Source: Flavobacteriaceae bacterium
GTDB taxonomy: Bacteria; Bacteroidota; Bacteroidia; Flavobacteriales; Flavobacteriaceae
Direction: 5' to 3'
NCBI GenBank assembly: GCA_020854235.1
Contig: JADZFW010000042.1
Span: 1-64,000 of the forward strand
DNA: 64,000 nt
Shown here: positions 1-8,811 of the stretch, piece by piece
How positions within the stretch are numbered: position 1 is the first letter of the stretch
Layout of the letters: every line of letters starts with the position of its first letter
Made by a program: the position numbers and the translations under genes
The notes under the pieces: model-generated
Told to the model about the DNA's origin: nothing
The model's database searches: none
Seen by the model: the letters and a program-made list of their open reading frames with translations, nothing else

Positions 1-90
1 ATGAAATAGCCATAAGATTAACATCATACCAACCGGGGATGATTAAATGGCTATTACATGTGACCTATAAAAAACAATAAATTTAAACAC
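1..90 (+). promoter_or_regulatory. Structured 5' leader element, copy A
   Basis: The 90 nt before the DUF2851 start codon match two other leaders in the window (33324-33414 and, on the minus strand, 41534-41444). A 9-bp stem pairs 5-13 (AATAGCCAT) with 47-55 (ATGGCTATT). The loop carries the conserved words CATAAG and CATACCAACCG, and a conserved A-rich tail ends exactly at the ATG. In the other copies the stem bases differ but still pair. Whether it acts as RNA or DNA is inference. Confidence 0.6.
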
Positions 91-1362
91 ATGAAAGAGA
101 ATTTTTTACACTACATCTGGTTGTACCAATTGTATCAAAAAACAGATTTGATAAGTACTTCCGGCGAAAGCATTCAAATTGAAAAAGCGGGTCATTATAC
201 CGAGCAATCGGGTCCTGATTTTAAGAATGCTAAAATCAGAATTCAGAATCAATTGTGGGCTGGAAATGTTGAGATACATTTAAAATCATCAGATTGGTAT
301 GTGCATCATCACGAAACGGATCCTGCATATGATAATGTGATTCTACATGTCGTTTGGGAAGATGATATGCCGGTTTTTAGACGTAATCAAACAATTGTTA
401 GTACACTCGAACTCAAAGGAAGGGTTTCAGCTCAATTACTTCAAAACTTTGATGCACTATTCAATACACCCAAATTTTGGATTCCTTGTGAAAAGAATTT
501 GAAAGAGGTTGATCCTTTTGTTTGGCAACATTGGTTGGAACGATTATACGTGGAACGATTGCATCAAAAAACGGAAAAAATTAACGTATTGTTGGAAAAA
601 TTCCAATATGATTGGGAAGGAGTTTTGTTTGTACTATTGGCTCAAAACTTTGGATTGAATATCAATTCGGAAGCTTTTTATCAAATGGCATTGACCTTGG
701 ATTGGGGTGTTTTGAGAAAGGAAAGAGAAAATACACATACATTGGAAGCTCTATTTATGGGGCAAACGGGTTTGTTGTTTCCAGGTACGGAATGTGCTTA
801 TCAACAAGATTTGTTTCAAATTTTCACCTTTCAAAAACATAAATATAATTTGCAATCACCTTTGATTTTCCCGCATTACTTTAGATTGAGACCTCCCAAT
901 TTTCCAAATATCCGATTATCCCAATTAGCTGATTTGTGGTCTCGAAATCAACATTTATTTCATGAGTTGACATCAGTACAAAACTTATCTGAATATTACA
1001 AACTTTTAGAATGCAAAACTGCTACTTATTGGGAAACCCATTATGTTTTTGGGAAAGAACATCGAAAGACACTCAAAAAAACATCCCATTCCTTTTTGGA
1101 TCTTTTGCTAATCAATACAGTAATTCCCATGCAGTTTGCCTATTTGAATTACAAAGGCAATACGAATATCGATTATTTATTGGATGTCATGAAGCAAATA
1201 GCATCCGAACGCAATAGTGTTGTAGATTCGTTTGTCAAACAAGGTTTGAAAATTGAAAATGCCATGCAATCCCAAGCGCTTCTAACTTTGAAAAAGGAGT
1301 ACTGTTCGAATCAAAAATGTTTACAATGTGAAGTAGGTTTGCATATTTTAAAGCGGAAATGA
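91..1362 (+). CDS. DUF2851 family protein
   Basis: A 423-residue protein beginning MKENFLHYIWLYQLY, followed by a region rich in EIH, W and H residues (HLKSSDWYVHHH, DNVILHVVW) that is typical of the Bacteroidota family DUF2851. It has no signal peptide or membrane segment, so it is probably cytoplasmic. The C-terminus carries a Cys-rich end with CSNQKCLQC, a possible metal site. The family has no established function that I know of. The ATG at 91 follows directly on the structured leader element, which fixes the start. It is read alone, with a promoter for the next gene behind it. Confidence 0.85.
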   Translation: MKENFLHYIWLYQLYQKTDLISTSGESIQIEKAGHYTEQSGPDFKNAKIRIQNQLWAGNVEIHLKSSDWYVHHHETDPAYDNVILHVVWEDDMPVFRRNQTIVSTLELKGRVSAQLLQNFDALFNTPKFWIPCEKNLKEVDPFVWQHWLERLYVERLHQKTEKINVLLEKFQYDWEGVLFVLLAQNFGLNINSEAFYQMALTLDWGVLRKERENTHTLEALFMGQTGLLFPGTECAYQQDLFQIFTFQKHKYNLQSPLIFPHYFRLRPPNFPNIRLSQLADLWSRNQHLFHELTSVQNLSEYYKLLECKTATYWETHYVFGKEHRKTLKKTSHSFLDLLLINTVIPMQFAYLNYKGNTNIDYLLDVMKQIASERNSVVDSFVKQGLKIENAMQSQALLTLKKEYCSNQKCLQCEVGLHILKRK

Positions 1363-1441
1363 TTGGTTTAGAGATGGATAAATGTTTAAAAAAACATAAA
1401 CAATTTTTTCCCAACTATTAAAATCTATTTTCTAACTTTTA

Positions 1442-1449
1442 TATATTTG
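1442..1449 (+). promoter_or_regulatory. Bacteroidota -7 promoter box (TATATTTG)
   Basis: An exact match to the Bacteroidota TAnnTTTG -7 consensus, 25 bp before the ATG at 1474. It overlaps the TTG at 1447 that would open a longer frame, which argues that the shorter ATG start is real. No clear -33 TTG is visible. Confidence 0.6.
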
Positions 1450-1473
1450 CGACATAATTTTAAACCCTTGTAT

Positions 1474-2022
1474 ATGCAATTCACTTTTCGTTGTATTCTC
1501 GATGTTGAAGAAGATGTAATCAGAGATATAGCTATTTCAGGTAATGCAAGTTTAGAGCAGTTTCACGAAGCTATTCGGGATGCTTTTGGAATGAAAAAAG
1601 GAGAAATGTCTTCTTTTTATCGTACAGATGACGATTGGGAACAAGGCGAAGAAATTCCATTGTTTGACATGAGCGAAGCCGGAATCAAAAGTGAAATGAG
1701 AGATCACAAGGTTTCCAGTTTGTTTTCACGTAAAGATGACAAAATTATTTTCGTCTATGATTTTATGGCTCTTTGGACGTTTTTTGTCTATGTACATGAT
1801 ATTAAAGAAACTGAAAAAGACGAATCGACTAAAGTCATTTTGAGTATTGGTAAAATGCCTGCAAAATCAAAAGAGAAAAAATTCAAAAGTAATACTCCTG
1901 CTAGAGAGGAAGAAGAAGGATCTTCTCGTTCAGAATGGGACGATGATGATGATGACAGCGAAGAAGATGAAGATGAAGGCGAAGATTATGGCTATGAGGA
2001 TGACTTTGGGGATGATGACTAA
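1474..2022 (+). CDS. Plasmid pRiA4b ORF-3-like protein
   Basis: A 182-residue protein starting MQFTFRCILDVEEDVIRDIAISG. The N-terminal half, with the pattern of an induced-fit 'LEQFHEAIRDAFGMKKGEMSSF' helix followed by 'DDKIIFVYDFMALWTFFVYV', is the pRiA4b ORF-3 fold widely spread in bacteria. From about residue 125 the chain becomes an Asp/Glu-rich acidic tail, probably disordered. Function of the family is unknown. The upstream in-frame TTG at 1447 lies inside the promoter box, so I prefer the ATG at 1474. A strong terminator follows. Confidence 0.8.
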   Translation: MQFTFRCILDVEEDVIRDIAISGNASLEQFHEAIRDAFGMKKGEMSSFYRTDDDWEQGEEIPLFDMSEAGIKSEMRDHKVSSLFSRKDDKIIFVYDFMALWTFFVYVHDIKETEKDESTKVILSIGKMPAKSKEKKFKSNTPAREEEEGSSRSEWDDDDDDSEEDEDEGEDYGYEDDFGDDD

Positions 2023-2041
2023 TCCTTGATTTAAAGATATT

Positions 2042-2081
2042 AAAACCCTTTCATTTTTTTTGAAAGGGTTTTTTATTTTTT
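2042..2081 (+). terminator. Intrinsic terminator
   Basis: The hairpin AAAACCCTTTCA / TGAAAGGGTTTT is followed by a T-rich run, 20 nt after the stop of the pRiA4b-like gene. Confidence 0.85.
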
Positions 2082-2174
2082 TAGTTTTTCTTCCTATAGG
2101 TTATGCCCTATCTTTTTTATAAATTGTAATTTTAATTTTTGTAATATTGTGCAATTAAACTAACTAAAGAATTT

Positions 2175-3794
2175 ATGAAAACAATCATAATTGCCATACT
2201 AATCTTTGTTTGTCAATTTAAATTACACGCTCAAACCGAAGATGCATGGATTTATTTCACTGATAAACCCAATGCGGCAACCTATTATGCCAATCCGCTT
2301 CTCATGTTGTCCCAAAGATCTCTAGACAGAAGACAACATCAGAATATTGATTTGGATATCAAAGATGTGCCCTTACATCAACCTTATATAACCCAAATCC
2401 AAAATATTGAAGGAATCACTATAGTTTCTCGTTCAAAATGGTTGAATTGCCTACATGTGAGAGGTACTCAAACCGATATCGAAGCATTGAATGCATTGCC
2501 TTTTGTCGCCTCTATTGATTTTGCTAGTAATGCCATCAATACGACCCGAGTTTCAACGCCTCAAAAAACAACTCAAAAAGGAGATAAATTGGAAGTTCTT
2601 ACTGATTTTAACTATGGAAATGCTTCCAATCAAATTCAAATGTTACACGGTGATTTTCTCCACGAAAACAATTTTACTGGAACCGGTATGCAAATAGCCG
2701 TTATAGATGCCGGCTTTACCAATGTCAATACGATGGGGTCTTTTGCAAGAATTAGGAATAACAACCAGATTTTGGGAACCTATAATTTTATTGAACGTCA
2801 AACGAATGTGTATTTTAGACATTACCACGGTACGATGGTACTGAGTACCATAGCCGGTTATGTAGAAAATCAATTTGTAGGAACAGCTCCCGATGCTTCG
2901 TTTTACTTGTTTTTGACCGAAGATGGTACTCAAGAGCATCCCTATGAAGAAAGTTTGTGGGTTGAAGCTGCAGAAAGAGCAGATAGTTTGGGTGTAGATG
3001 TATTGACCACTTCTTTGGGTTATACCGAATTTGATAGAGCCGATTACAGTCATACTTATGAAGACCTGGATGGTCAAACTACTTTTATTACGCGTGGCTC
3101 TGAAATTGCTTTTTCTAGAGGAATGTTGTTAATCAATTCTGCTGGAAATGAAGGCTCATCATTTTGGCATTATATAGGTGCACCTGCCGACGCTCCTTCA
3201 GTTTTGAGTATTGGTGCGGTAGATGCCGTAGGAGACATGGCATATTTTAGCTCATGGGGGCCTACTTTTGACAATAGAGTCAAACCCGATGTGTGTGCGC
3301 AAGGCGAATCTGCTGCTATAATTAACACCAATAATATTATTCAAAATGGAAATGGAACCTCGTTTTCTGGGCCTATTTTAGCAGGTGTTGCCACTTGTTT
3401 TTGGCAAGCTTTCCCCAATAAAACCAATGCTGAAATTGCGCAAGCCATCCGGGAATCGGCGCATTTATACGCCACTCCCGATGACCAGTATGGCTATGGT
3501 ATTCCCAATTTTGAAACGGCTTTTAGTACGATGTCGCTATCCAATTTAACTCCTGAAGATTTTGTGGTTTATCCCAATCCTTTAAATGGCCAACAACCTT
3601 TAACCCTCCAAATACCGCAATTACAACCCGAAACTTCCTTGAAAATATCAAATGTCAATGGACAGGTTATGGGTGTTTATGAAGTGAATCATACGCCTTA
3701 TTCCGTTGACTTGCACAACCTATCTCAAGGTGTTTATTGGATAAGTATTCAATCTAATGAAAATGTATATACCCAAAAATTGATTGTAAACTAA
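2175..3794 (+). CDS. Secreted S8 subtilisin-like serine protease with T9SS sorting domain
   Basis: A 539-residue protein. Residues 1-20 form a signal peptide ending LHAQ. A peptidase S8 domain follows with the catalytic triad visible as D178 (AVIDAGF), H218 (HYHGTMVLS) and S396 (GTSFSGP), plus the oxyanion Asn near 325 (SAGNEG). The last 75 or so residues (DFVVYPNPL ... QGVYWISIQ ... KLIV) are a type A T9SS C-terminal sorting domain, so the enzyme should cross the outer membrane by the Por system and be anchored or released there. The stop overlaps the start of the next gene by one base (TAATG), suggesting cotranscription. Confidence 0.93.
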   Translation: MKTIIIAILIFVCQFKLHAQTEDAWIYFTDKPNAATYYANPLLMLSQRSLDRRQHQNIDLDIKDVPLHQPYITQIQNIEGITIVSRSKWLNCLHVRGTQTDIEALNALPFVASIDFASNAINTTRVSTPQKTTQKGDKLEVLTDFNYGNASNQIQMLHGDFLHENNFTGTGMQIAVIDAGFTNVNTMGSFARIRNNNQILGTYNFIERQTNVYFRHYHGTMVLSTIAGYVENQFVGTAPDASFYLFLTEDGTQEHPYEESLWVEAAERADSLGVDVLTTSLGYTEFDRADYSHTYEDLDGQTTFITRGSEIAFSRGMLLINSAGNEGSSFWHYIGAPADAPSVLSIGAVDAVGDMAYFSSWGPTFDNRVKPDVCAQGESAAIINTNNIIQNGNGTSFSGPILAGVATCFWQAFPNKTNAEIAQAIRESAHLYATPDDQYGYGIPNFETAFSTMSLSNLTPEDFVVYPNPLNGQQPLTLQIPQLQPETSLKISNVNGQVMGVYEVNHTPYSVDLHNLSQGVYWISIQSNENVYTQKLIVN

Positions 3795-4732
3795 TGTTTG
3801 AATCCAATCGCATTACCCAATTATTCCAAATCCAATTTCCCATCATTCAAGGTGGTATGATATGGGCCAGTGGTTCCAAATTGGCTGCATCAGTCAGTAA
3901 TGCCGGTGGATTGGGTTTAATAGGAGCTGGAAGTATGTATCCCGATGTGTTGAGAGAACACATTCAAAAAGCTAAAAAACTTACCGATAAACCCTTTGGT
4001 GTCAATGTACCGCTTTTGTATCCCAATGTGGACGAAATCATGCAAATTATTGTAGCAGAAGGCGTGAAAATCGTTTTTACTTCTGCAGGAAATCCCAAGA
4101 CTTGGACTTCATTCCTCAAAGAGAAAGGGATCACCGTAGTGCATGTAGTGAGTAGTGTGAAATTTGCCCTCAAAGCTCAAGAAGCTGGCGTTGATGCTGT
4201 CGTAGCAGAAGGTTTTGAAGCGGGTGGACACAATGGAAGGGAAGAAACCACGACTTTCACCTTGATTCCCATGGTAAAAGAACAATTGCAAGTGCCTCTT
4301 ATAGCCGCCGGTGGCATTGCTACAGGCAAAGGCATGTTGGCAGCGATGGTTTTAGGTGCCGATGGGGTGCAAATGGGCAGTAGGTTTGTAGCCAGCGTAG
4401 AAGCTTCTTCGCATGAAGCCTTTAAACATGCAGTCATCAAGGTTCAAGATGGCGACACCTATTTGACTTTAAAAGAATTGGCTCCGGTTCGTTTGATTAA
4501 GAATGAATTTTTCAACCGCTTGCAAACCTATTATCAAACTTGTCCCACCAAAGAAGGATTGCAAGAATTCCTAGGTCGGGGTCGTGCTAAAAAAGGTATG
4601 TTTGAAGGTGATTTGGTGGAAGGCGAACTCGAAATCGGACAGATTGCTGGTTTGATACACGATATTAAACCAGTGAAAGAAATTGTAAATGAAATAGTTG
4701 ATGATTATATAAAAACTAAACAAAGCATTTAA
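3794..4732 (+). CDS. Nitronate monooxygenase / FabK-like flavoprotein
   Basis: A 312-residue TIM-barrel FMN enzyme of the 2-nitropropane dioxygenase family. Diagnostic segments are FPIIQGGMIW near the start, VSNAGGLGLIGAG, VAEGFEAGGHNGR carrying the catalytic-type His, and the phosphate-binding LIAAGGIATGKGM and ADGVQMGSRF. Members oxidise alkyl nitronates or act as enoyl-ACP reductase (FabK). Sequence reading alone does not decide between the two, and the C-terminal GRGRAKKGMFEGDLVEGELEIGQ segment is compatible with either. It overlaps the protease gene by one base but has no evident functional link to it. Confidence 0.88.
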   Translation: MFESNRITQLFQIQFPIIQGGMIWASGSKLAASVSNAGGLGLIGAGSMYPDVLREHIQKAKKLTDKPFGVNVPLLYPNVDEIMQIIVAEGVKIVFTSAGNPKTWTSFLKEKGITVVHVVSSVKFALKAQEAGVDAVVAEGFEAGGHNGREETTTFTLIPMVKEQLQVPLIAAGGIATGKGMLAAMVLGADGVQMGSRFVASVEASSHEAFKHAVIKVQDGDTYLTLKELAPVRLIKNEFFNRLQTYYQTCPTKEGLQEFLGRGRAKKGMFEGDLVEGELEIGQIAGLIHDIKPVKEIVNEIVDDYIKTKQSI

Positions 4733-4748
4733 GTTTTTTAATTTTTTG

Positions 4749-4756
4749 TATTTTTG
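4749..4756 (+). promoter_or_regulatory. Bacteroidota -7 promoter box (TATTTTTG)
   Basis: An exact TAnnTTTG match 50 bp before the DUF433 antitoxin start. No clear -33 element is seen. Confidence 0.55.
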
Positions 4757-4806
4757 AAAATTGTTTTACAATTGCATATTTAATATGCTTTATAAATTAT
4801 TGAATC

Positions 4807-5040
4807 ATGGAAAGTCAAATCAATAGAATTACGATCAACACGGAAATATGTCACGGTAAACCAACCATTAGAAATATGAGGTATACGGTTGAAATGATTC
4901 TAGACTTAATGGCTTCCGGTATGACTCATGATGAAATCTTGGCTGATTATCCGGTATTGGAAGTTGAGGATTTGGAAGCTTGTCTCGAATTTGCTTCAAA
5001 ATTAACCAAACTAAAATCCATTCATAAAATAGTTGCATGA
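4807..5040 (+). CDS. DUF433 antitoxin-like protein
   Basis: A 77-residue protein with the DUF433 signature: ITINTEICHGKPTIRNMRYTVEMILDLMASGMTHDEILADYPVLEVEDLEACLEFA. These proteins have a winged-helix fold and are commonly the antitoxin partner of DUF5615 PIN-like proteins. The stop overlaps the next start (ATGA), the translational coupling typical of toxin-antitoxin pairs. It probably binds the toxin and represses its own promoter; that is inference from the family. Confidence 0.88.
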   Translation: MESQINRITINTEICHGKPTIRNMRYTVEMILDLMASGMTHDEILADYPVLEVEDLEACLEFASKLTKLKSIHKIVA

Positions 5041-5390
5041 AGTTTTTAATTGATGCTCAATTGCCATTTCTCTTAGCAGAAATTTTAACTCAAAAAGGAT
5101 TTGAGGTACTGCATACAAATCAATTACCCAATAAAGATAAAACTTCAGATAATGAGATAAGAGAATTGTCATTAAAAGATGATTACATCATTATTACTAA
5201 GGATTCTGATTTTATGGATTCTTTTATTGTACATAAAATTCCTAAAAAATTATTGATTGTCACTACGGGTAATATTAAAAATAAAGAATTATTGAATTTA
5301 TTCAGACAAAACTTTGTCAACATAGCCGAATTGTTTAATGAAAATGATTTAATAGAACTCAATAATATCGATATTATCGTTCATGGATAA
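5037..5390 (+). CDS. DUF5615 PIN-like toxin
   Basis: A 117-residue Mut7-C/PIN-like protein. The acidic N-terminal strand KFLIDAQLP (D6) and the central IIITKDSDFMD carry the acidic residues expected of the PIN active site. Members are predicted Mg2+-dependent RNases paired with DUF433 antitoxins. The start overlaps the antitoxin stop by four bases. Both reading frames look intact. The pair could be a maintenance, stress or phage-defence module; the sequence does not tell which. Confidence 0.86.
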   Translation: MKFLIDAQLPFLLAEILTQKGFEVLHTNQLPNKDKTSDNEIRELSLKDDYIIITKDSDFMDSFIVHKIPKKLLIVTTGNIKNKELLNLFRQNFVNIAELFNENDLIELNNIDIIVHG

Positions 5391-5492
5391 TAAGATAAAC
5401 TCATTTTTTGTTAAATCTTTACTATTACATGTTTTTCAAAGGTCAATTTTCAGATCTAGTAAAAGCATCCATCATTTAATCCAAACTTCATC

Positions 5493-6809
5493 TTGAGAAC
5501 AAAATCATCTAAAACTAAAAAAATAAACGTCGTCACCCTGGGATGTTCCAAAAATCTGTACGATTCCGAAGTGTTGATGGGACAACTGAAAGCCAATGGG
5601 CAAAAAGTAACCCATGAATCGGAACAAAAATCGGATATAGTGGTCATCAATACCTGTGGCTTTATTGGTGATGCCAAGGAAGAGTCTATCAACACCATTT
5701 TACAATACATTCAAGAGAAAGAGGAGGGAAGATTGGAAAAAGTGTTTGTGACCGGTTGCTTGAGCGAACGCTACAAACCCGATTTGCAAAAAGAAATTCC
5801 CGAAGTGGACGAATACTTCGGTACGCATGATTTACCCAATTTGCTCAAAGTCCTCGGTGCTGATTATAAAAAGGAATTGGTGGGCGAACGTTTGACTACC
5901 ACACCCAAACATTACGCTTACCTCAAGATTGCCGAAGGCTGCGACCGACCTTGTTCGTTTTGTGCCATTCCCCTGATGCGTGGTAAGAATGTTTCCCAAC
6001 CCATCGAAGACTTGATTACGGAAACCCAAAAGCTCGCTGCTCATGGCGTAAAAGAGCTCATTCTAATTGCCCAAGATTTGACCTATTACGGGATCGATTT
6101 GTATGGCGAACGCAAACTGGCCGATTTACTGCGCGCCTTGGCACAAATAGAAGGGATTGAATGGATTCGCCTGCACTATGCTTATCCTACCGGTTTTCCG
6201 TTGGATGTACTGGAAGTGATGAAAACCGAACCCAAGATTTGCAACTACATTGATATTCCCTTGCAACACATCAATACCGATATTTTGAAATCCATGCGAC
6301 GGGGACACAATAGAGAGCAATTGGAAAAATTACTCTCCGATTTCAGAACATCCGTTCCCGATATTGCCATTCGAACCACTTTGATTGTGGGATATCCCGG
6401 TGAAACCCGAGCCCAATTTGAGGAATTGAAACAATGGGTTGCCGATTCACGTTTTGACCGCTTAGGCGTTTTTGCCTATTCACACGAAGACGATACGCAT
6501 GCCGCATCCTTGACCGATGACATTTCCGACGAAGAAAAACAAAGCCGTGTAGCCGAAATCATGGAATTACAAGCCGGTATTTCTTTCGAACTCAATCAAG
6601 AAAAAGTAGGGAAAGTGTTCAAATGTATCTTTGATAGGGAAGAAGGAGGCTATTACATAGGCCGTACCCAATACGATTCTCCCGATGTGGATAATGAAGT
6701 CCTGGTTGTTTCAGACCAACACTTCATCAATCTCGGACACTTTATCGAGGTTAAAATTACGGAAGCTAGTGATTTTGATTTGGTGGGGGAAGTGGTAGAA
6801 GGGCTTTAG
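5493..6809 (+). CDS. rimO: Ribosomal protein S12 methylthiotransferase RimO
   Basis: A 438-residue radical SAM methylthiotransferase that adds a methylthio group to the conserved Asp of ribosomal protein uS12. The N-terminal MTTase domain has cluster cysteines C18 (TLGCSKN), C55 (NTCGF) and C89 (TGCLSE). The radical SAM CxxxCxxC is C150-C154-C157 (GCDRPCSFC). A C-terminal TRAM domain follows. The length is normal. The start is TTG; no in-frame ATG lies before the essential LGCSKN motif, so a TTG start is accepted. GC content is higher than in the flanking toxin-antitoxin and hypothetical genes, as expected for a core gene. Confidence 0.95.
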   Translation: MRTKSSKTKKINVVTLGCSKNLYDSEVLMGQLKANGQKVTHESEQKSDIVVINTCGFIGDAKEESINTILQYIQEKEEGRLEKVFVTGCLSERYKPDLQKEIPEVDEYFGTHDLPNLLKVLGADYKKELVGERLTTTPKHYAYLKIAEGCDRPCSFCAIPLMRGKNVSQPIEDLITETQKLAAHGVKELILIAQDLTYYGIDLYGERKLADLLRALAQIEGIEWIRLHYAYPTGFPLDVLEVMKTEPKICNYIDIPLQHINTDILKSMRRGHNREQLEKLLSDFRTSVPDIAIRTTLIVGYPGETRAQFEELKQWVADSRFDRLGVFAYSHEDDTHAASLTDDISDEEKQSRVAEIMELQAGISFELNQEKVGKVFKCIFDREEGGYYIGRTQYDSPDVDNEVLVVSDQHFINLGHFIEVKITEASDFDLVGEVVEGL

Positions 6810-7141
6810 AAATTGGTTTTACTACCTTTTCTATAAATACCCATCTTATTAAATTCGATTACTTTTTGAAATGTATGATTCCAAATGGTAAAATCTACTG
6901 TTCCCATTAGATGTTGAATTTCCTCGGCTACAGATTCACGGTTTGATTGAAAAGAATCATTTCTATGTAAGGCAACAAACAAAACATCTTCATTAAAATA
7001 TTCGTTAATAATTGTTTTGAGGTTTAATTCAGTAGGGTTACCAAAGAAAATCCATTCACTTTCAAAACCGATTTTTGGTTTGATCCATTTCACAGAATAG
7101 ATGTATGTTTTTGCCGATTCAAAAATTATTCTGGAGTCCAT
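6806..7141 (-). CDS. Hypothetical protein
   Basis: A 111-residue soluble protein with no signal peptide. It starts MDSRIIFESAKTYIYSVKWIKPKIGFESEWIFFG and contains a mixed alpha/beta pattern. I recognise no family. Its stop overlaps the convergent rimO stop by four bases. It stands in a strip of small orphan genes between rimO and ygiQ, which favours accessory rather than core status. An immunity-like or regulatory role is possible but unsupported. Confidence 0.6.
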   Translation of the reverse strand: MDSRIIFESAKTYIYSVKWIKPKIGFESEWIFFGNPTELNLKTIINEYFNEDVLFVALHRNDSFQSNRESVAEEIQHLMGTVDFTIWNHTFQKVIEFNKMGIYRKGSKTNF

Positions 7142-7204
7142 TTGATTGAAATGAGAAGTATTGATTGATGTTTTTTTTAAAACAAAAGTTTTGTACTTTG
7201 TAAG

Positions 7205-7241
7205 TCAGGAGACATTTGTGGATCTTGCGTGTACACTTTGC
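7205..7241. repeat. 37-bp dispersed direct repeat, copy 1
   Basis: TCAGGAGACATTTGTGGANC followed by TTGCGTGTACACTTTGC. A second copy, differing at one base, lies at 7957-7993. It contains the palindrome GTGTACAC. The two copies bracket one lipoprotein gene. Confidence 0.8.
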
Positions 7242-7293
7242 AGAGCAGGCGGCTAATTAATAATTTCAACCAACAGTTTATCTTACTTATCTA

Positions 7294-7701
7294 TTAATTG
7301 GATCTTTCATAATCTTCGTCACTTATAATGTAAAAACAATCTTCTTGATTTTGATAAAATCCACCAATAATGTTTTCATTATTTCCAAGAAAAGGGTTAT
7401 TAATAAGCTGATTATTAACATTATCTTTGACGTAAGTGATGATGTGTTCATCATCAAATTTAATGACGATTTTATTAGCGTTTAGAATATAGGGATTAAT
7501 GTCATAATTGGCAATTTCAGTTTTCATTTGCATAGATTCAATTTGTAAAGTTAAAATTGAATTATTATCTATATCAAATGATTGGAAAATTAAGTCATGA
7601 TTTGAATTATTTCTGATAGAATAATGGACCCAACTAATTTCATTTTTTTCAGAACAAGAAACCAAAGAATAAATTATTATGAAGCTGATGATTTTTTTCA
7701 T
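7294..7701 (-). CDS. Hypothetical lipoprotein
   Basis: A 135-residue protein with a short lipoprotein signal peptide: MKKIISFIIIYSLVSC, lipobox LVSC with Cys16. The mature part (about 120 residues) is rich in Asn and Ile and probably a small beta domain in the periplasm or outer membrane. No family recognised. It is the only gene between the two 37-bp direct repeats, which suggests it may be a transferable cassette. Its codon use is AT-rich compared with rimO. Confidence 0.65.
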   Translation of the reverse strand: MKKIISFIIIYSLVSCSEKNEISWVHYSIRNNSNHDLIFQSFDIDNNSILTLQIESMQMKTEIANYDINPYILNANKIVIKFDDEHIITYVKDNVNNQLINNPFLGNNENIIGGFYQNQEDCFYIISDEDYERSN

Positions 7702-8082
7702 TTTTAAATATTATTGAAATAAAAAGATAAATAGTTTTCGATATTATGATAGTTATGTTTGTTGGTTTTTAGCCTCTTAATTTATCTTAAGACAAACCAA
7801 ACCCATTAAGTCTCCCAATTTCACAGTACTTCCCAAGTCAATCATACATAACAAAAGTAATTTTTTTAATCTAAATCAACCCTGATCAATTAGGATTTTC
7901 ATTTCTAATATCCGAATTGTTTTAATTCATATGCCGCAAATCTGATAGCTATCGGTTCAGGAGACATTTGTGGAGCTTGCGTGTACACTTTGCTTGGGTC
8001 GATTCCCTATTTAGTTACGTAAAAGTTGAAGCGAATTACAACCCTTGTATAATCTACTGACTCTGTAATTTTTCGTCGCCTG
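7702..8082. other. Intergenic region with palindrome and repeat
   Basis: No gene seen. It holds the palindrome GATAGCTATC at 7944-7953, which recurs at 18694-18707 and 31561-31572, the second 37-bp repeat at 7957-7993, and a moderately GC-rich tail (8040-8090, with TCGCCTGTTAGCTGACG) of unknown nature next to the following gene. Confidence 0.6.
7957..7993. repeat. 37-bp dispersed direct repeat, copy 2
   Basis: Same sequence as 7205-7241 with one difference (GAGCTT instead of GATCTT), in the same orientation, 752 bp away. Confidence 0.8.
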
Positions 8083-8577
8083 TTAGCTGACGTTTTTCTT
8101 TATTAATCTTGTTTTTGTTGTCTGAATAGTTAAATTTCCAGAGCTATCAAACTTTTCAGTTCTGTCAAAATCAATTGATAAATCGTCCATTTTCAATAAT
8201 TCCAAAATGTTTTTTGCTTTTAACCTTACACAACTCCAATCTGGGTTTATATCTAATTTAAAATCGTCCCAGAAATCAGGACTTTTATCACCACTTCTAT
8301 CTTCCAAATATTTATCAAGTTCGTCTAATTCGTTTTTTTGGTCAATCGTTAATAGTTTAAAATCTATGTATGATTGATAAGACAAAGTATAATATGTACC
8401 AAAATCTATGGCCATTTCATCAGCAACTGCACCGTATCCAATTAATTCTATCTGTCTTGGAGCGTCACTAGACAATGTAATCAAATTCTTAATCAGTTCA
8501 CTAAACTTCCAATATGCCAAATTTTTATCAATCGATAAGCCCTTTTGGCTATAATCTATTGTTGGGTCATAACTCAT
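8083..8577 (-). CDS. Hypothetical protein
   Basis: A 164-residue acidic soluble protein starting MSYDPTIDYSQKGLSIDKNLAYWKFSELIKNLITLSSDAPRQIELIGYGAVADEM. No signal peptide, no membrane segment and no family that I can name. The size, acidity and position in a repeat-rich strip resemble orphan immunity proteins of polymorphic toxin systems, but no toxin gene is next to it, so this is only a suggestion. About 740 bp without a gene follow on its upstream side. Confidence 0.6.
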   Translation of the reverse strand: MSYDPTIDYSQKGLSIDKNLAYWKFSELIKNLITLSSDAPRQIELIGYGAVADEMAIDFGTYYTLSYQSYIDFKLLTIDQKNELDELDKYLEDRSGDKSPDFWDDFKLDINPDWSCVRLKAKNILELLKMDDLSIDFDRTEKFDSSGNLTIQTTKTRLIKKNVS

Positions 8578-8811
8578 AACTATCTGTGTCGTTGTCTTTT
8601 CTTAAAATACCAGCTAATTCATTTATACATCCAAAAAAAAATCATCCCAAAACATCCATTAGCAAAAACAACAGCGCTGTTTCCATACCTCCTTTTTTCA
8701 GATACTCAAAGATATAAAAAAATATGAATTTGTGGAAAACAAAATTTAAAGCTAGGTAGCATCTCTATACGTTGATGCAAAATCACAGCTATCTAAAAAC
8801 AGCGTTTTTTC

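Noticed and set aside
2643..3077. A minus-strand frame of 144 codons inside the subtilase gene
   Set aside because: It lies fully within a gene with a clear catalytic triad and has no features of its own; it is an antisense shadow.
8040..8090. A possible integron attC-like site near TCGCCTGTTAGCTGACG
   Set aside because: The core sites do not fit RYYYAAC/GTTRRRY, and no integrase gene is visible.
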